Shown piece by piece: positions 8,178 through 16,684 of a stretch of 63,573 nt of DNA (position 1 is the first letter of the stretch; each line of letters opens with the position of its first letter). The notes under the pieces were generated by a model. It was given only the letters and a program-made list of their open reading frames with translations, did not search any database and was not told where the DNA came from. The translations under genes and the position numbers were made by a program. Source of the stretch: Collinsella aerofaciens. Lineage in GTDB: Bacteria; Actinomycetota; Coriobacteriia; Coriobacteriales; Coriobacteriaceae. The stretch spans positions 1 to 63,573 of the forward strand of contig NZ_CAAKNY010000086.1 in NCBI RefSeq assembly GCF_901212495.1. The letters are read 5' to 3'.

Positions 8178-10130
8178 CTACAGGTTCTTGACCCCCATCG
8201 CGCGCATGGCGTTCAGGATGGCGATGATTGCCACGCCTACGTCGCCGAACACGGCAAGCCACATGTTGGCGATACCGAGCGCCGCAAGCACCAAAATCAG
8301 CAGCTTAATACCCAGCGCAAAGATGATGTTCTGCCAAACAATCGACATGGTCTTGCGTGCCACGCGAATAGCGCGGGCGATGTTGGACGGCTTGTCATCC
8401 ATGAGCACGATGTCGGCGGCCTCGATCGCGGCGTCGGACCCCATGGCGCCCATGGCAATGCCCACATCGGCACGGGTGAGCACGGGCGCATCGTTGATGC
8501 CGTCGCCGACAAAGGCGAGCTTGCCCTTGCCGCTTTCGGCCGCGAGCAGCGCTTCAACACGCTCGACCTTATCGCCCGGCAGCAGTTGCGCATGGAACTC
8601 GTCGAGGCCGAGCTGCTTGGCCACTGCAGCAGCCACTTCCTCGCGGTCGCCCGTGAGCATAACGGTGCGCTTGACGCCGGCGGCGTGCAGGTCGCGGATC
8701 GTCTGCTCGGCATCGGCCTTAACGGTGTCTGCAATCACGATGTGGCCGGCGTACACGCCGTCAACGAGCACATGCAGAATCGTTCCGACGACCTCGCAGT
8801 CGGGCGCTTCGACTCCGGCCGCGACGAGCATCTTTGCGTTGCCAACGACGACGTGCTTGCCGTCGATGGTTGCCGTCACGCCGTGGCCCGCATCGTTGGC
8901 GGAGTCGCTTACGCGCTTGGGGTCGACCTCGCCCTGGTAGGAGACACGCACGGACTGCGCGATGGGGTGATCGGAGAACGACTCCGCAAGGGCTGCGACC
9001 TCGAGCAGCGACTGCTCGGTATAGCCAGCCTCGGGGTGCACCGCGACCACCGAGAACGTGCCGTTGGTGAGGGTGCCCGTCTTGTCAAAGACGACGGTGT
9101 CAACGTCGGCGAGCGTCTCGAGGTAGTTAGAACCCTTGATGAGAACGCCCAGCTTGGACGCGCCGCCGATGCCGCCAAAGAAGCTCAGCGGCACGCTGAT
9201 CACGAGCGCGCACGGGCAGCTGACGACCAGGAAGGTCAGACCGCGCAGAATCCAGTCGGACCAGGCGCCGGTGATCAGGCCGCCGCCAAGCGCGAGCACC
9301 GCGGCCGCTCCGGTGACGGCGGGCGTGTAGACGCGGGCAAAGCGCGTGATGAAGTTCTCGGTATGCGCCTTCTTCTCGCTGGCATTCTCCACGAGCTCCA
9401 GGACGCGCGCGACGGTGGACTCGCCAAACGGCCTGGTGGTGCGCACGTGGATGAGGCCCGTCATGTTGATGCAGCCGCTGATGATATCGTCGCCGGACTT
9501 GGCGGGGCGGGGGACTGACTCGCCCGTGAGCGCGGCGGTATCGAGCTGGGTTTCGCCCTCGACGATGACGCCGTCGATAGGCACGCGCTCGCCGGGCTTG
9601 ACCACGATCACGGTGCCGACGGCGATGTCATCGGGAAAGACCTGTTCGAGTGTGCCGTCGGCTTGCTCGACGTTAGCGTAGTCGGGCGCGATGTCCATCA
9701 TGGCACTGATCGACTTGCGGCTCTTGCCCACGGCGTATGCCTGGAACAGCTCGCCGACCTGGTAGAACAGCATGACGGCGGCGCCTTCGGCCATGTGCGG
9801 GTCGGTATCGGGGAAGAGCACCATGGTAAACGCGCCGATAGTCGCGACGGCCATGAGGAAGCTCTCGTCGAAGGCCTTGCCGCGGCGGATGTTACTGAAT
9901 GCTTTTTGCAGCACGTCGTAGCCCGCAATCAAAAACGGCACGAGGAACAGTACAAAGCTGGCGTAGATGTCGCCCGTGGTGCCGAATACGGCGGCGAGGG
10001 TGCCGAGCTCATCGAGGGCGTACACCACGGCAAAAATGCCCAGCGCTACCAGGATGCGGTTGCGCTTATGCTCGAGTGACTCTTTTTTCTTGCGCTTCTT
10101 CTTTTTCTTCTTGGGGTCGGCGGTGGCCAT
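8178..10130 (-). CDS. Heavy-metal P1B-type ATPase (Zn/Cd/Pb exporter type)
   Basis: 650-residue efflux pump. The transmembrane metal site is SCPCALVIS, the phosphorylation motif is DKTGTLT, the P1B-specific HP motif is SDHPIAQS, and GDGINDAP closes the phosphorylation domain. CPC together with an ArsR/SmtB partner points to Zn(II)/Cd(II)/Pb(II) export rather than copper. It has no N-terminal HMA domain; a free HMA protein is encoded just upstream. The first roughly 20 residues contain a run of lysines and arginines (KKKKKKRKKKE), unusual for the family. The ATG at 10130 is preceded by GGGAGGA. A copy of the operator found upstream of the regulator sits in front of this gene, so it may have its own promoter. 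Confidence 0.92.
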   Translation of the reverse strand: MATADPKKKKKKRKKKESLEHKRNRILVALGIFAVVYALDELGTLAAVFGTTGDIYASFVLFLVPFLIAGYDVLQKAFSNIRRGKAFDESFLMAVATIGAFTMVLFPDTDPHMAEGAAVMLFYQVGELFQAYAVGKSRKSISAMMDIAPDYANVEQADGTLEQVFPDDIAVGTVIVVKPGERVPIDGVIVEGETQLDTAALTGESVPRPAKSGDDIISGCINMTGLIHVRTTRPFGESTVARVLELVENASEKKAHTENFITRFARVYTPAVTGAAAVLALGGGLITGAWSDWILRGLTFLVVSCPCALVISVPLSFFGGIGGASKLGVLIKGSNYLETLADVDTVVFDKTGTLTNGTFSVVAVHPEAGYTEQSLLEVAALAESFSDHPIAQSVRVSYQGEVDPKRVSDSANDAGHGVTATIDGKHVVVGNAKMLVAAGVEAPDCEVVGTILHVLVDGVYAGHIVIADTVKADAEQTIRDLHAAGVKRTVMLTGDREEVAAAVAKQLGLDEFHAQLLPGDKVERVEALLAAESGKGKLAFVGDGINDAPVLTRADVGIAMGAMGSDAAIEAADIVLMDDKPSNIARAIRVARKTMSIVWQNIIFALGIKLLILVLAALGIANMWLAVFGDVGVAIIAILNAMRAMGVKNL

Positions 10131-10155
10131 GACTCGTATCCTCCCATTTGAATGT

Positions 10156-10177
10156 ATGAACACTCGCTCATATAATT
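10156..10177. promoter_or_regulatory. ArsR/SmtB-type operator upstream of the ATPase
   Basis: TATGAACACTCGCTCATATAA is closely related to the two sites upstream of the regulator at 10893 and 10926, sharing ATGAACA, CGCTCATATAA and spacing. It sits between the HMA gene and the ATPase. Confidence 0.65.
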
Positions 10178-10230
10178 TCGCGAGCAAAGGCCGCGGCAAG
10201 CGCGGCCTTGCAGGTTGGCGTAAACCTGGG

Positions 10231-10449
10231 CTAGAGAATGATCTCGCAGTCCGGCTCGGCGTCGGCCGTAAACTCTACAACGCGGTTGAGTACCTCGTCG
10301 AACTCGGCGTCATCGGCCTCGAGCGTCAACTTCTGGGTCATATAGTTGACGGACACGGATTTGACGCCCTCGAGTTTGGCCAGCTCGTCCTGAAGCTCGC
10401 GCGCACAGTTGGCGCAGTCGATCTCGTCGAGCTTAAACTGCTTTTTCAT
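10231..10449 (-). CDS. Free-standing HMA-domain metal-binding protein
   Basis: 72-residue ferredoxin-fold heavy-metal-associated protein with the metal-binding Cys-x2-Cys in IDCANCARELQ near the N-terminus. Such proteins hand metal ions to a P-type ATPase or replace its missing N-terminal domain. The neighbouring ATPase indeed lacks an HMA domain, which suggests a split pump in which this protein is the soluble metal-binding part. The Asp before the first Cys (DCxxC) is the pattern of Zn/Cd-type HMA domains, whereas copper types usually have MxCxxC. AAAGGAACC lies upstream of the ATG. It is the second gene of the efflux operon. Confidence 0.9.
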   Translation of the reverse strand: MKKQFKLDEIDCANCARELQDELAKLEGVKSVSVNYMTQKLTLEADDAEFDEVLNRVVEFTADAEPDCEIIL

Positions 10450-10512
10450 GGTGGGTTCCTTTCCCTGTGTTGGCGACCTGGGTGCCGGCCGCGTTGATAC
10501 CGTGGTTGGTTG

Positions 10513-10878
10513 CTATTCGCAGATATGGCTCATGCCCTGGTTGAGCATGGTGTAGACGTGATCGTCGGCAAGTGAGTAGAGGATGTTGCGGCCGTCTCGG
10601 CGGAACTTGACCAGGTGCGACTGCTTAAGCGTGCGCAGCTGGTGCGATACTGCCGACTGCGAGGTTGCGGTCGCCTCGGCGATGTCGGCCACGCAGAGCT
10701 CGCGGCCCATGAGGGCATAGAGAATCTTGATGCGCGTGGTGTCGCTGAAGACCTTGAACAGGTCGGCGAGGTCGTAGAGAAGTTCCTCGTCGGGAAGGTC
10801 CTCGGGCGAGCAGGTGGTGGGGACCACGGGCTCGGTGGCCTCGATGTCGGGTTTTGTTTCATCGACGCGGATGCTCAT
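10513..10878 (-). CDS. ArsR/SmtB-family metal-sensing repressor
   Basis: 121-residue winged-helix repressor. The recognition helix region is TSQSAVSHQLRTLKQSHLV. The C-terminal helix DDHVYTMLNQGMSHICE has Asp-x-His then 10 residues then His-x2-Glu, the alpha-5 zinc site of SmtB/ZiaR. The alpha-3 segment ELCVADIA retains one Cys of the CadC-type site. This suggests Zn(II) or Cd(II) sensing, repressing the operon in the absence of metal. AAAGGAT precedes the ATG. It is first in the operon regulator, HMA protein, ATPase. Two operator copies overlap its promoter region. Confidence 0.92.
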   Translation of the reverse strand: MSIRVDETKPDIEATEPVVPTTCSPEDLPDEELLYDLADLFKVFSDTTRIKILYALMGRELCVADIAEATATSQSAVSHQLRTLKQSHLVKFRRDGRNILYSLADDHVYTMLNQGMSHICE

Positions 10879-10892
10879 TGCAATATCCTTTC

Positions 10893-10947
10893 ATATGAAC
10901 ATGCGCTCATATAACTTGCTTCCGATTATATGAGCGCATGTTCATAT
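10893..10947. promoter_or_regulatory. Two inverted copies of the metal-repressor operator
   Basis: ATATGAACATGCGCTCATAT begins at 10893, and its reverse complement ATATGAGCGCATGTTCATAT ends at 10947. Each has ATATGA/TCATAT-type arms as in SmtB/ArsR operators. The pair lies 15 bases or more upstream of the regulator start and is expected to overlap its promoter. Confidence 0.8.
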
Positions 10948-11267
10948 GTCAATACAATTGGCGATAATTTCGATGACTGCTTGCCGCCTCTGCGACTCTC
11001 TGTGGGTTGGGATGCATCGACGTCATGCTCGCCAACATATTTCGAGATGTTCGGCCAACATGCTAAGAAAGCTGCCTCGAGAAGCATTAGAACTGTTCAT
11101 ATTTGTACTTTATCTTGTTAAATACCGTGAGAATCAGTTCTTTCTCTACGGGAGTTCCTGCAGAATCAGTTTTATCTATAGTTATATTGAGCATTGCTGC
11201 AGCCAATCAGGCACATTGGTGGCCGAATAAGTCGAAAAATGCAGGTGGACATCCGCATAGACCATCT
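10948..11267. other. AT-richer intergenic region without a recognisable gene
   Basis: Only short open frames with no family resemblance are present. The one notable segment is 11221-11249, which recurs with four differences at 12854-12882 on the other side of the following gene. Confidence 0.5.
11221..11249. repeat. Imperfect direct repeat, left copy
   Basis: The segment starts GGCCGAATAAGTCGAAAAAT. It matches 12854-12882 at 25 of 29 positions in the same orientation, and the two copies bracket the nuclease-fold gene. Confidence 0.6.
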
Positions 11268-12476
11268 TTAGAAGAGCGAATTCTCAATTAAATCTATAAT
11301 CGTGTCGTCTTCCGTGCGGTTTTCATCGATTTTTGCGGACATGTCGCATTCCCAAGGCCCATTGATTTCCTCAGCAAGGGCCCCGACGTGTTGCATGTCG
11401 TCGGGTTCGGGCACATCGTTGATGCTCGGGTCATCGGCTTGCGGATATTGGCTTGCAATTTCGCACTTGGTGGCCTCTTCTTCTTTGAGTGCCTCCAGGA
11501 CGCGGCGACCGTATTCGAAGTAGCGCCGCAAGACAAATTGACGAAGAGTTTCTTGCAGGATGGCGAAGTCATCCGGTAGCCGACCGGGCCAGATCTTCTC
11601 GCGAATGCGAATCGCTTCCATGACCCGTCTAAAAGCGGACTGCTTGAAAAACGAATGGCGACTAACTGTGATAACGGCATATCCCATGTTTCGCAGCGTG
11701 TTTCGGCGCTCCTCGTCAATTGATTGCTGCTCGGGCTCGTCGTGGTAAAAGCCGTTGTATTCGATATCGGTCATCGAATTTTCGAGCAGCGCGTCGAGGT
11801 AGAAAACCGTCCGTCGCGTTAGGGCGGCGTATCTTTTGGGGACTGGGATCGGATAATCCGTTTTGATAGCGCGTATGGCTAAGCCACCCATTGACTTGGG
11901 CATTGTCAGCATCATGACAAACGCCGTTTCGAGTGGGGAGCGACAGCCTTCTCGTACATAAGAAAGTGCCTTAAGGGCTTTATTGGATCCGCGATACCCC
12001 GATGCCTCTGAAAAGAAGGCTCTGAGCTCTTCAACGCTGGTTAGGGCTGGGCGCTCGCGATATTGAGTGTCATCGGACGTTTCAAGCGCGTAGGAGCCGC
12101 AGATTTCAAAGTAATACTCAACGAGCTCCGAAAGGTTGAGGTCGGCTGTTGCTTCTAACGCACACAGCTTGATATCGACGATGTAGACGTTCGGCTCGAG
12201 TTTTAGGTAGCTTTCTGCATCAAACGTATAGCGCGTGCAGTGGCAGATGCAGCCCTTGCGGTGCCTTTTGGCATTATTGGAAAACGTCAGCACATGGATG
12301 CTTTCAGAATCGACATTCTTTCTGTTGAGCCATGCTCGCGCTGCTTCTAGGTCGGACGTGGTCGGCGCAGACCCTCTGATCTTTTCCATAGGTATGGGAT
12401 CGATCGCGTAGCTTGCGAGCGAGTTGGCTGTTTGGTATACAGCGCGTGCCGTGGTATGTGACAGAACGATTCCCAT
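11268..12476 (-). CDS. Uncharacterised protein with a Vsr/DUF559-like nuclease-fold C-terminus (paralogue of 20737-21786)
   Basis: About 400 residues, function unknown. The N-terminal half begins IVLSHTTARAVYQ and contains a Cys/His cluster (GCICHC). The C-terminal half resembles the Vsr/DUF559 PD-(D/E)XK-type fold: SPLE, then an Asp in FYLDALL, then DIEYNGFYHD (compare the usual E-x-DG-x2-H), then MGYAVITVSRHSFF. A second protein in this window shares SPLE, the Asp, an E-x-Q version and the MGY...F.VVME ending. The start is uncertain: the frame is open to a TTG at 12746, but no candidate start has a good ribosome binding site. The ATG at 12476 is used because it matches where the paralogue begins. 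A tail of about 60 acidic residues follows the fold. Confidence 0.65.
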   Translation of the reverse strand: MGIVLSHTTARAVYQTANSLASYAIDPIPMEKIRGSAPTTSDLEAARAWLNRKNVDSESIHVLTFSNNAKRHRKGCICHCTRYTFDAESYLKLEPNVYIVDIKLCALEATADLNLSELVEYYFEICGSYALETSDDTQYRERPALTSVEELRAFFSEASGYRGSNKALKALSYVREGCRSPLETAFVMMLTMPKSMGGLAIRAIKTDYPIPVPKRYAALTRRTVFYLDALLENSMTDIEYNGFYHDEPEQQSIDEERRNTLRNMGYAVITVSRHSFFKQSAFRRVMEAIRIREKIWPGRLPDDFAILQETLRQFVLRRYFEYGRRVLEALKEEEATKCEIASQYPQADDPSINDVPEPDDMQHVGALAEEINGPWECDMSAKIDENRTEDDTIIDLIENSLF

Positions 12477-12853
12477 ACGCGCATGATGGCATAGTGGACG
12501 CCACATACGCTCGAAACTTCGGGCAACGGTATTGGGGCGCGGCTTATCTTCTGCGAACGGTGGGCTTTTGAGCAGTCGTATCGACGGAGCAGCTTCGGCT
12601 GGGGAGGTTTCTGCCAGGTGCGCCTTTTTTTGGTGAACTTTAGTTGCGAATTCGTAGCTTCTAGGCGTTTTTGCCGACCGCCCAGATGCCTCACCAACAT
12701 AATTTGAGTTATTCGGCCTTATCCTATGCGAATGGTGCGATCGCAAACGTCCTATTCGAATTGATTCAGGTAGATTAATGAGGCTTTGTTGCGAAAGTAA
12801 GGCGACTACAGCGCTCGATTGCGGTTCAAGGGGCCTTGACTAGTGGTTCAGCT

Positions 12854-12882
12854 GGCCGAACAACTCGAAAAATGTAGGTGGG
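12854..12882. repeat. Imperfect direct repeat, right copy
   Basis: The segment starts GGCCGAACAACTCGAAAAAT; see the left copy at 11221-11249. The rest of 12477-12929 holds the open but doubtful upstream extension of the preceding gene and nothing else recognisable. Confidence 0.6.
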
Positions 12883-12929
12883 CCAACCAGTCGGCTGTGT
12901 GAAGCACGCTTATTCGCTCGTTTTGATGA

Positions 12930-12965
12930 AAACTAGGGCGCAGCCATAAGGCTGCGCCCTAGTTT
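12930..12965. terminator. Perfect 16-bp hairpin, probable bidirectional terminator
   Basis: AAACTAGGGCGCAGCC pairs perfectly with GGCTGCGCCCTAGTTT around the loop ATAA. It follows the stop of the exonuclease gene on the minus strand. Confidence 0.85.
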
Positions 12966-13030
12966 ACTGCGTGCCGATGCGCCCAGACGGATTGCGCTGT
13001 ACCTGACATGCGCTCCCGCAGATGGATCGG

Positions 13031-13999
13031 TTATTTCGCAAACAGGTTCTTGAGGTTGAACTCGGCCTGGACGGTGCGGAGCATGAGGTCGGTGTCGTCG
13101 AGGCCCAGGTGCTGCTCGTTGGCGTCGGCGGCGAGGGTGCCACGGCGGCGCGCCCAGTTCTCGAGCGCAGCGGGCGCGGACTCGCGGGGGAGCGAGCGCA
13201 CATCGGCGTCCAGGCTGCGGCAGATTTGGCGCGAGTCGATGACGATGATCTTGCCTGCGCGGCGTGCCTCGGCGTAACCGTCCAGATGAATTTTGAACCA
13301 GCTGTCCTCGAAGGCGGCATTATGTGCCATATAGGGATACTTCTTCATGAGCTTGAGCAGCTGCTTCTGCAGCTCCTTGTTCTCGCGGAACGGCTTTTTG
13401 CCGTCGATGTCGTCCCAGGTAATGTGATGGATGTTCGATAGCGGCACATCCTCGCCGCGGTAGATGTCGGGCAGGCCGCAGTAGTGTGCCTCGGCGTCAT
13501 GCGGCACGGCGTCGCTGGTGAGATCCATGATCTCCCAGCCCACGTTGATGATGTAGCCGCGTTCGGGCGCGCGACCGGTGGTCTCGATGTCGATGCCCAG
13601 CACCGTGCCTTGGATGGGCTTGCGGGCATAGGCCACGCCGAGTGCGTCGCGGTCACCGCGGATCTCGCGCATAACGGACGCGGCGGTACGCTTTTGCATC
13701 TTACCGATGGCCGCGCAGGTGTCGGCGTCGGACAGGCCGCGCGAGAGCGTCGCGGGCGTCACGTTGCGCAGGCGCGCCTCGCCAATCTGGTCACACAGGT
13801 CGCGGTTGCGGTCGGCCAGGTCGCGCACAGTGGCAAAGTCGAAGCCTGGGTCGCCCTCGGCGGTAAAGTACTCGGTCTCGAGCACCTTGAGGGCCTCCTC
13901 GCCCTTCTGGCGCTCGGACTCCATGGCGCCGTGGTCGCCGTAGATAAACATGGGGATAAACGGCTGACGCTCGTATTCGAGTGCTTGCGAAACATTCAT
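13031..13999 (-). CDS. DnaQ-like DEDDh 3'-5' exonuclease domain protein
   Basis: 322-residue protein with an exonuclease III-type (DnaQ-like) domain in its C-terminal two thirds. Exo I is LGIDIETTG (Asp and Glu metal ligands), Exo II is in HNAAFEDSWF and Exo III is HLGLDDTDLM (His and Asp), giving a DEDDh set. The N-terminal roughly 130 residues are a charged helical region without a recognised domain. It could take part in DNA repair or RNA/DNA degradation; the substrate is not predictable. The ATG at 13999 is preceded by AAAGGAG at good spacing, which rules out the longer open frame. The gene appears monocistronic, with a terminator at 12930. Confidence 0.85.
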   Translation of the reverse strand: MNVSQALEYERQPFIPMFIYGDHGAMESERQKGEEALKVLETEYFTAEGDPGFDFATVRDLADRNRDLCDQIGEARLRNVTPATLSRGLSDADTCAAIGKMQKRTAASVMREIRGDRDALGVAYARKPIQGTVLGIDIETTGRAPERGYIINVGWEIMDLTSDAVPHDAEAHYCGLPDIYRGEDVPLSNIHHITWDDIDGKKPFRENKELQKQLLKLMKKYPYMAHNAAFEDSWFKIHLDGYAEARRAGKIIVIDSRQICRSLDADVRSLPRESAPAALENWARRRGTLAADANEQHLGLDDTDLMLRTVQAEFNLKNLFAK

Positions 14000-14170
14000 A
14001 TGCTGCTCCTTTGACGGGCCGCGTCGCGCGGCTCGGGCGTACTGAGTTGTGGCGAGATGATAGTTTACCATGGGCAACTATTGGCACCGCGCCCGGGACA
14101 ACTACAATACCCTAGTTGACCGCTAGGACTTTTACAATGCTGCCGAAAGACACGAAAGGTTCCATCTGTC

Positions 14171-15259
14171 ATGGATTTACTGATTGATATTCTGCTCGAC
14201 GCCGGCAAGGACACGCTGTCGCTGGTGCCGTTTTTGTTGGTGACGTATCTTGCCCTCGAGACACTTGAGCATGTTGCGGGCGACCGCGTCAACGGCGCTA
14301 TCAAGCGCGCCGGCGCCGCGGGTCCGGTTGTCGGTTCGTTGTTGGGCATGGTGCCACAGTGCGGGTTTTCGGCCATGGCGGCGACGCTGTACGCCGGCCG
14401 CGTCGTGACGCTGGGCACGCTGGTCGCGGTTTTCCTCTCGACCTCAGACGAGATGCTGCCGCTGTTGCTTGCCGAGCAGGTTCCCGTGCAGACCATGGCG
14501 ATGCTTTTGGCTTCGAAGGCGCTGATCGCGCTGGTCACGGGCTTTATCGTGGACGCCGCCGTTCGCGGGTTGCGCCGCAACGTCCGCGCGCATGCAGCGA
14601 TTCGCCGTACCGTGCTGGGGACCGCTGCCAATTCAGCTCATGTGAACTGCGCGCACGACGACCATACCGGGGGCGACATCATTGACGAAGTTGCCGAGGC
14701 GGGCGTAAGTGCCGATCACATCCATGAGCTGTGCGAGCGCGATCATTGCGGCTGTGACGAGGATGAAGACGAGCACGGGCATGGGCACGGCCACGAGGGC
14801 GATTATGCTCACGAGCGTGGCTGTGCTTGCGGCCATGAGCACGGTCACTCCCACGAGGGTGCGCCCCTCCTGTCGATCATCCGCAGCGCGATCTCGCACA
14901 CCGTGCAAGTATCGGTATTCATTTTCCTGGTGACGCTGATCCTGGTCGCCGTCCTCGAGACCTTTGGCGAGTCCACGATCGAGCAGTTCCTGCGCGGCAA
15001 TGAGACGCTCGCCGTCCTGGGCTCGGCGATTGTCGGTCTGATCCCCAACTGCTCTGCCAGCGTCGTTATTACGCAGCTGTACCTCGAAGGTGCGCTGCAG
15101 CTGGCGCCGATGCTCGCCGGCACCCTCATTTCCGCCGGCGTGGGCTACCTGGTGCTGTTCCGCACCAACCGCAGTGCCCGCGAAAACGCCCTGTTTCTGG
15201 CCATGATGTACGTCATCGGCGCCGGCTGGGGACTCGTTCTCTCCGCCTGTGGCTTCTAG
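14171..15259 (+). CDS. Putative manganese/arsenic exporter (ArsP_2-type 10-TM permease)
   Basis: 362-residue membrane protein of the family annotated as putative manganese transporter or arsenic efflux (ArsP_2). Two related membrane halves each contain a conserved loop, GMVPQCGFSA in the first and GLIPNCSASV in the second, indicating internal duplication. Between the halves lies a hydrophilic loop of about 70 residues (roughly 155-235) rich in His, Cys, Asp and Glu, including HGHGHGHEGD and CACGHEHGHSHEG, which probably binds divalent metal. GAAAGG precedes the ATG. No metal regulator or yybP-type riboswitch is evident upstream. The transported ion is an inference. Confidence 0.78.
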   Translation: MDLLIDILLDAGKDTLSLVPFLLVTYLALETLEHVAGDRVNGAIKRAGAAGPVVGSLLGMVPQCGFSAMAATLYAGRVVTLGTLVAVFLSTSDEMLPLLLAEQVPVQTMAMLLASKALIALVTGFIVDAAVRGLRRNVRAHAAIRRTVLGTAANSAHVNCAHDDHTGGDIIDEVAEAGVSADHIHELCERDHCGCDEDEDEHGHGHGHEGDYAHERGCACGHEHGHSHEGAPLLSIIRSAISHTVQVSVFIFLVTLILVAVLETFGESTIEQFLRGNETLAVLGSAIVGLIPNCSASVVITQLYLEGALQLAPMLAGTLISAGVGYLVLFRTNRSARENALFLAMMYVIGAGWGLVLSACGF

Positions 15260-15363
15260 GTAGATTCTTGGGACATGTCTTAAATCTACAGTCATGACCT
15301 GGGCGTTGAGTGCGCGATAAAACAAAGAGGTAGATTTTTAGGCATGTCCCAAAAATCTACCTT
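15258..15363. repeat. Two GGTAGATT-type palindromes
   Basis: 15258-15289 (GGTAGATTCTTGGGACATGT onward) and 15329-15363 (AGGTAGATTTTTAGGCATGT onward) are each palindromic with arms GGTAGATT/AATCTACC and a GGGACATGTC-like centre. They lie between convergent genes and may terminate both. Confidence 0.8.
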
Positions 15364-15365
15364 GT

Positions 15366-15848
15366 TTAGCGTAACAGTTCGGTGAGGTTGCGTTTAAAGC
15401 GGGCACGGTCCTCGCTGGTGAAGGCTGCCGGACCGCGGGTGCGACCGCCGGCGCGGCGCACCTTCTTTTCCTCGTGGCGAATGAACAGTTGCATGTCGAT
15501 GGTCGCCTTATCGTAGATGCGCCCGCGCACGCCGATGGCGGCGGCATCGCGTCCGAGCACCATGCTCGCCAGGCCTATGTCCTGCGTCACGACCACGTCG
15601 CCAGCCTGCAGGCGCTCGATAATGGCAAAGTCGGCGCTATCGGCTCCCACGCTCACATCGAGCGTCGTGACCCAAAAGCCCCGACGTGCATGCTCGGCGT
15701 CGCGCGGATCGTCGCGGCGAATGTGGCGTTCCAGGTTCTGCGTGCTGTTGCCGGCGATAACGACGGCGACGCCCGCCCTCCGCGCGCAGTCGATCGACTC
15801 GCGCGTGACCGGACAGGCGTCGGCATCAATAAAAAGCGTCTTTGGCAT
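15366..15848 (-). CDS. YaiI/YqxD-family protein (UPF0178/DUF188)
   Basis: 160-residue protein of the DUF188 family, which has a PIN-like fold. The N-terminal LFIDADACPVTRE and the central VVTQDIGLASMVL with RGRIYD match the family closely. The acidic residues are placed as in PIN-type nucleases, but the biochemical function is not established. The start codon directly follows the stop of the HdeD-like gene (TAGATG), so the two are translationally coupled. Confidence 0.92.
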   Translation of the reverse strand: MPKTLFIDADACPVTRESIDCARRAGVAVVIAGNSTQNLERHIRRDDPRDAEHARRGFWVTTLDVSVGADSADFAIIERLQAGDVVVTQDIGLASMVLGRDAAAIGVRGRIYDKATIDMQLFIRHEEKKVRRAGGRTRGPAAFTSEDRARFKRNLTELLR

Positions 15849-16451
15849 CTAGCGCACCAGTTTGCCAAATTGAATGGCGCGAATAATCAGCGTCACGCCA
15901 AACACCAGCAGCGCGGCACCGCTAAAGAGGACGAGCATCGTGGCCGACCACAGCGGATAGATAAACACGAACATGCCCGCGATGATGGAGAGTGCGCCGC
16001 TCAGGATGGCGAGGGCGCGGTTGGCGGAAAGCTCGGATTCCAGAATCGACATGACGCCCTCGACGATCCAGCCAAAGCCGGCGACGACCACTACAAGCGT
16101 GGTGAGCGTCGCGGTCGAGAAGGCCTGGTTGCGCAGGATCACCACGCCACCCAGAATAATGAGCAGGTTAGTGATGATGCTCGTAATGCGCCAACCGGTG
16201 GGCAGCAGCGGCTCGAAAACAGCGGTAAACAGCCTGATCGCGGCCGTGACCACAAAGTAGAAGCCCAAGACGGTCGTTAGGAAGACGAGGGACTTGGCGG
16301 GCGCAAACAGCAGTGCGATGCCGGCGACGAGCGCCAGGACGCCCGTGATGGCGTAAATCCAGCGCACGGCCTTGACAGCCTTGCCTGCCATGCTGTTCTC
16401 GTCAAATCCAAACGCGCTCGATTGCTTGTCATCGTTCTTAAAGATGCCCAT
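15849..16451 (-). CDS. HdeD-family (DUF308) membrane protein
   Basis: 200-residue integral membrane protein with six predicted helices in three pairs, typical of DUF308/HdeD. Hydrophobic segments such as YAITGVLALVAGIALLFAP and ILGGVVILRNQAF are clear. A hydrophilic leader of about 30 residues precedes the first helix. The ATG at 16451 is preceded by GGAAGGAG. The family includes the E. coli acid-resistance membrane protein HdeD; the role here is unknown. It is first in a two-gene unit with the DUF188 gene. Confidence 0.85.
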   Translation of the reverse strand: MGIFKNDDKQSSAFGFDENSMAGKAVKAVRWIYAITGVLALVAGIALLFAPAKSLVFLTTVLGFYFVVTAAIRLFTAVFEPLLPTGWRITSIITNLLIILGGVVILRNQAFSTATLTTLVVVVAGFGWIVEGVMSILESELSANRALAILSGALSIIAGMFVFIYPLWSATMLVLFSGAALLVFGVTLIIRAIQFGKLVR

Positions 16452-16684
16452 GATGTCTCCTTCCCGTGCGGCGTAAGCCGTGGCTCTTGCAACCAGTATC
16501 GCCCAAGGGCGCGGCACGTGGGACGAGGAGGGCGAATTGCCGCCCCATCTTCCCGAATCGTTACTTTTGTCCCCGCTTTGGCGAGGAGTATTCAACAGCT
16601 GTGGAACATTATGCTGTTGAGCGTAATTGCCTACGTTTTAGGTTAGATTCTCCTAAGAACAATTGCCTGAAATTGGGGGTCCCT

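Noticed and set aside
12477..12746. N-terminal extension of the nuclease-fold protein by 90 residues
   Set aside because: The frame is open, but there is no ribosome site, the start would be TTG and the paralogue has no counterpart. It is left out but cannot be excluded.
14116..14138. TTGACC and TACAAT ahead of the exporter gene as a promoter
   Set aside because: The spacing is only 11 bases, too short for a standard sigma-70 promoter.
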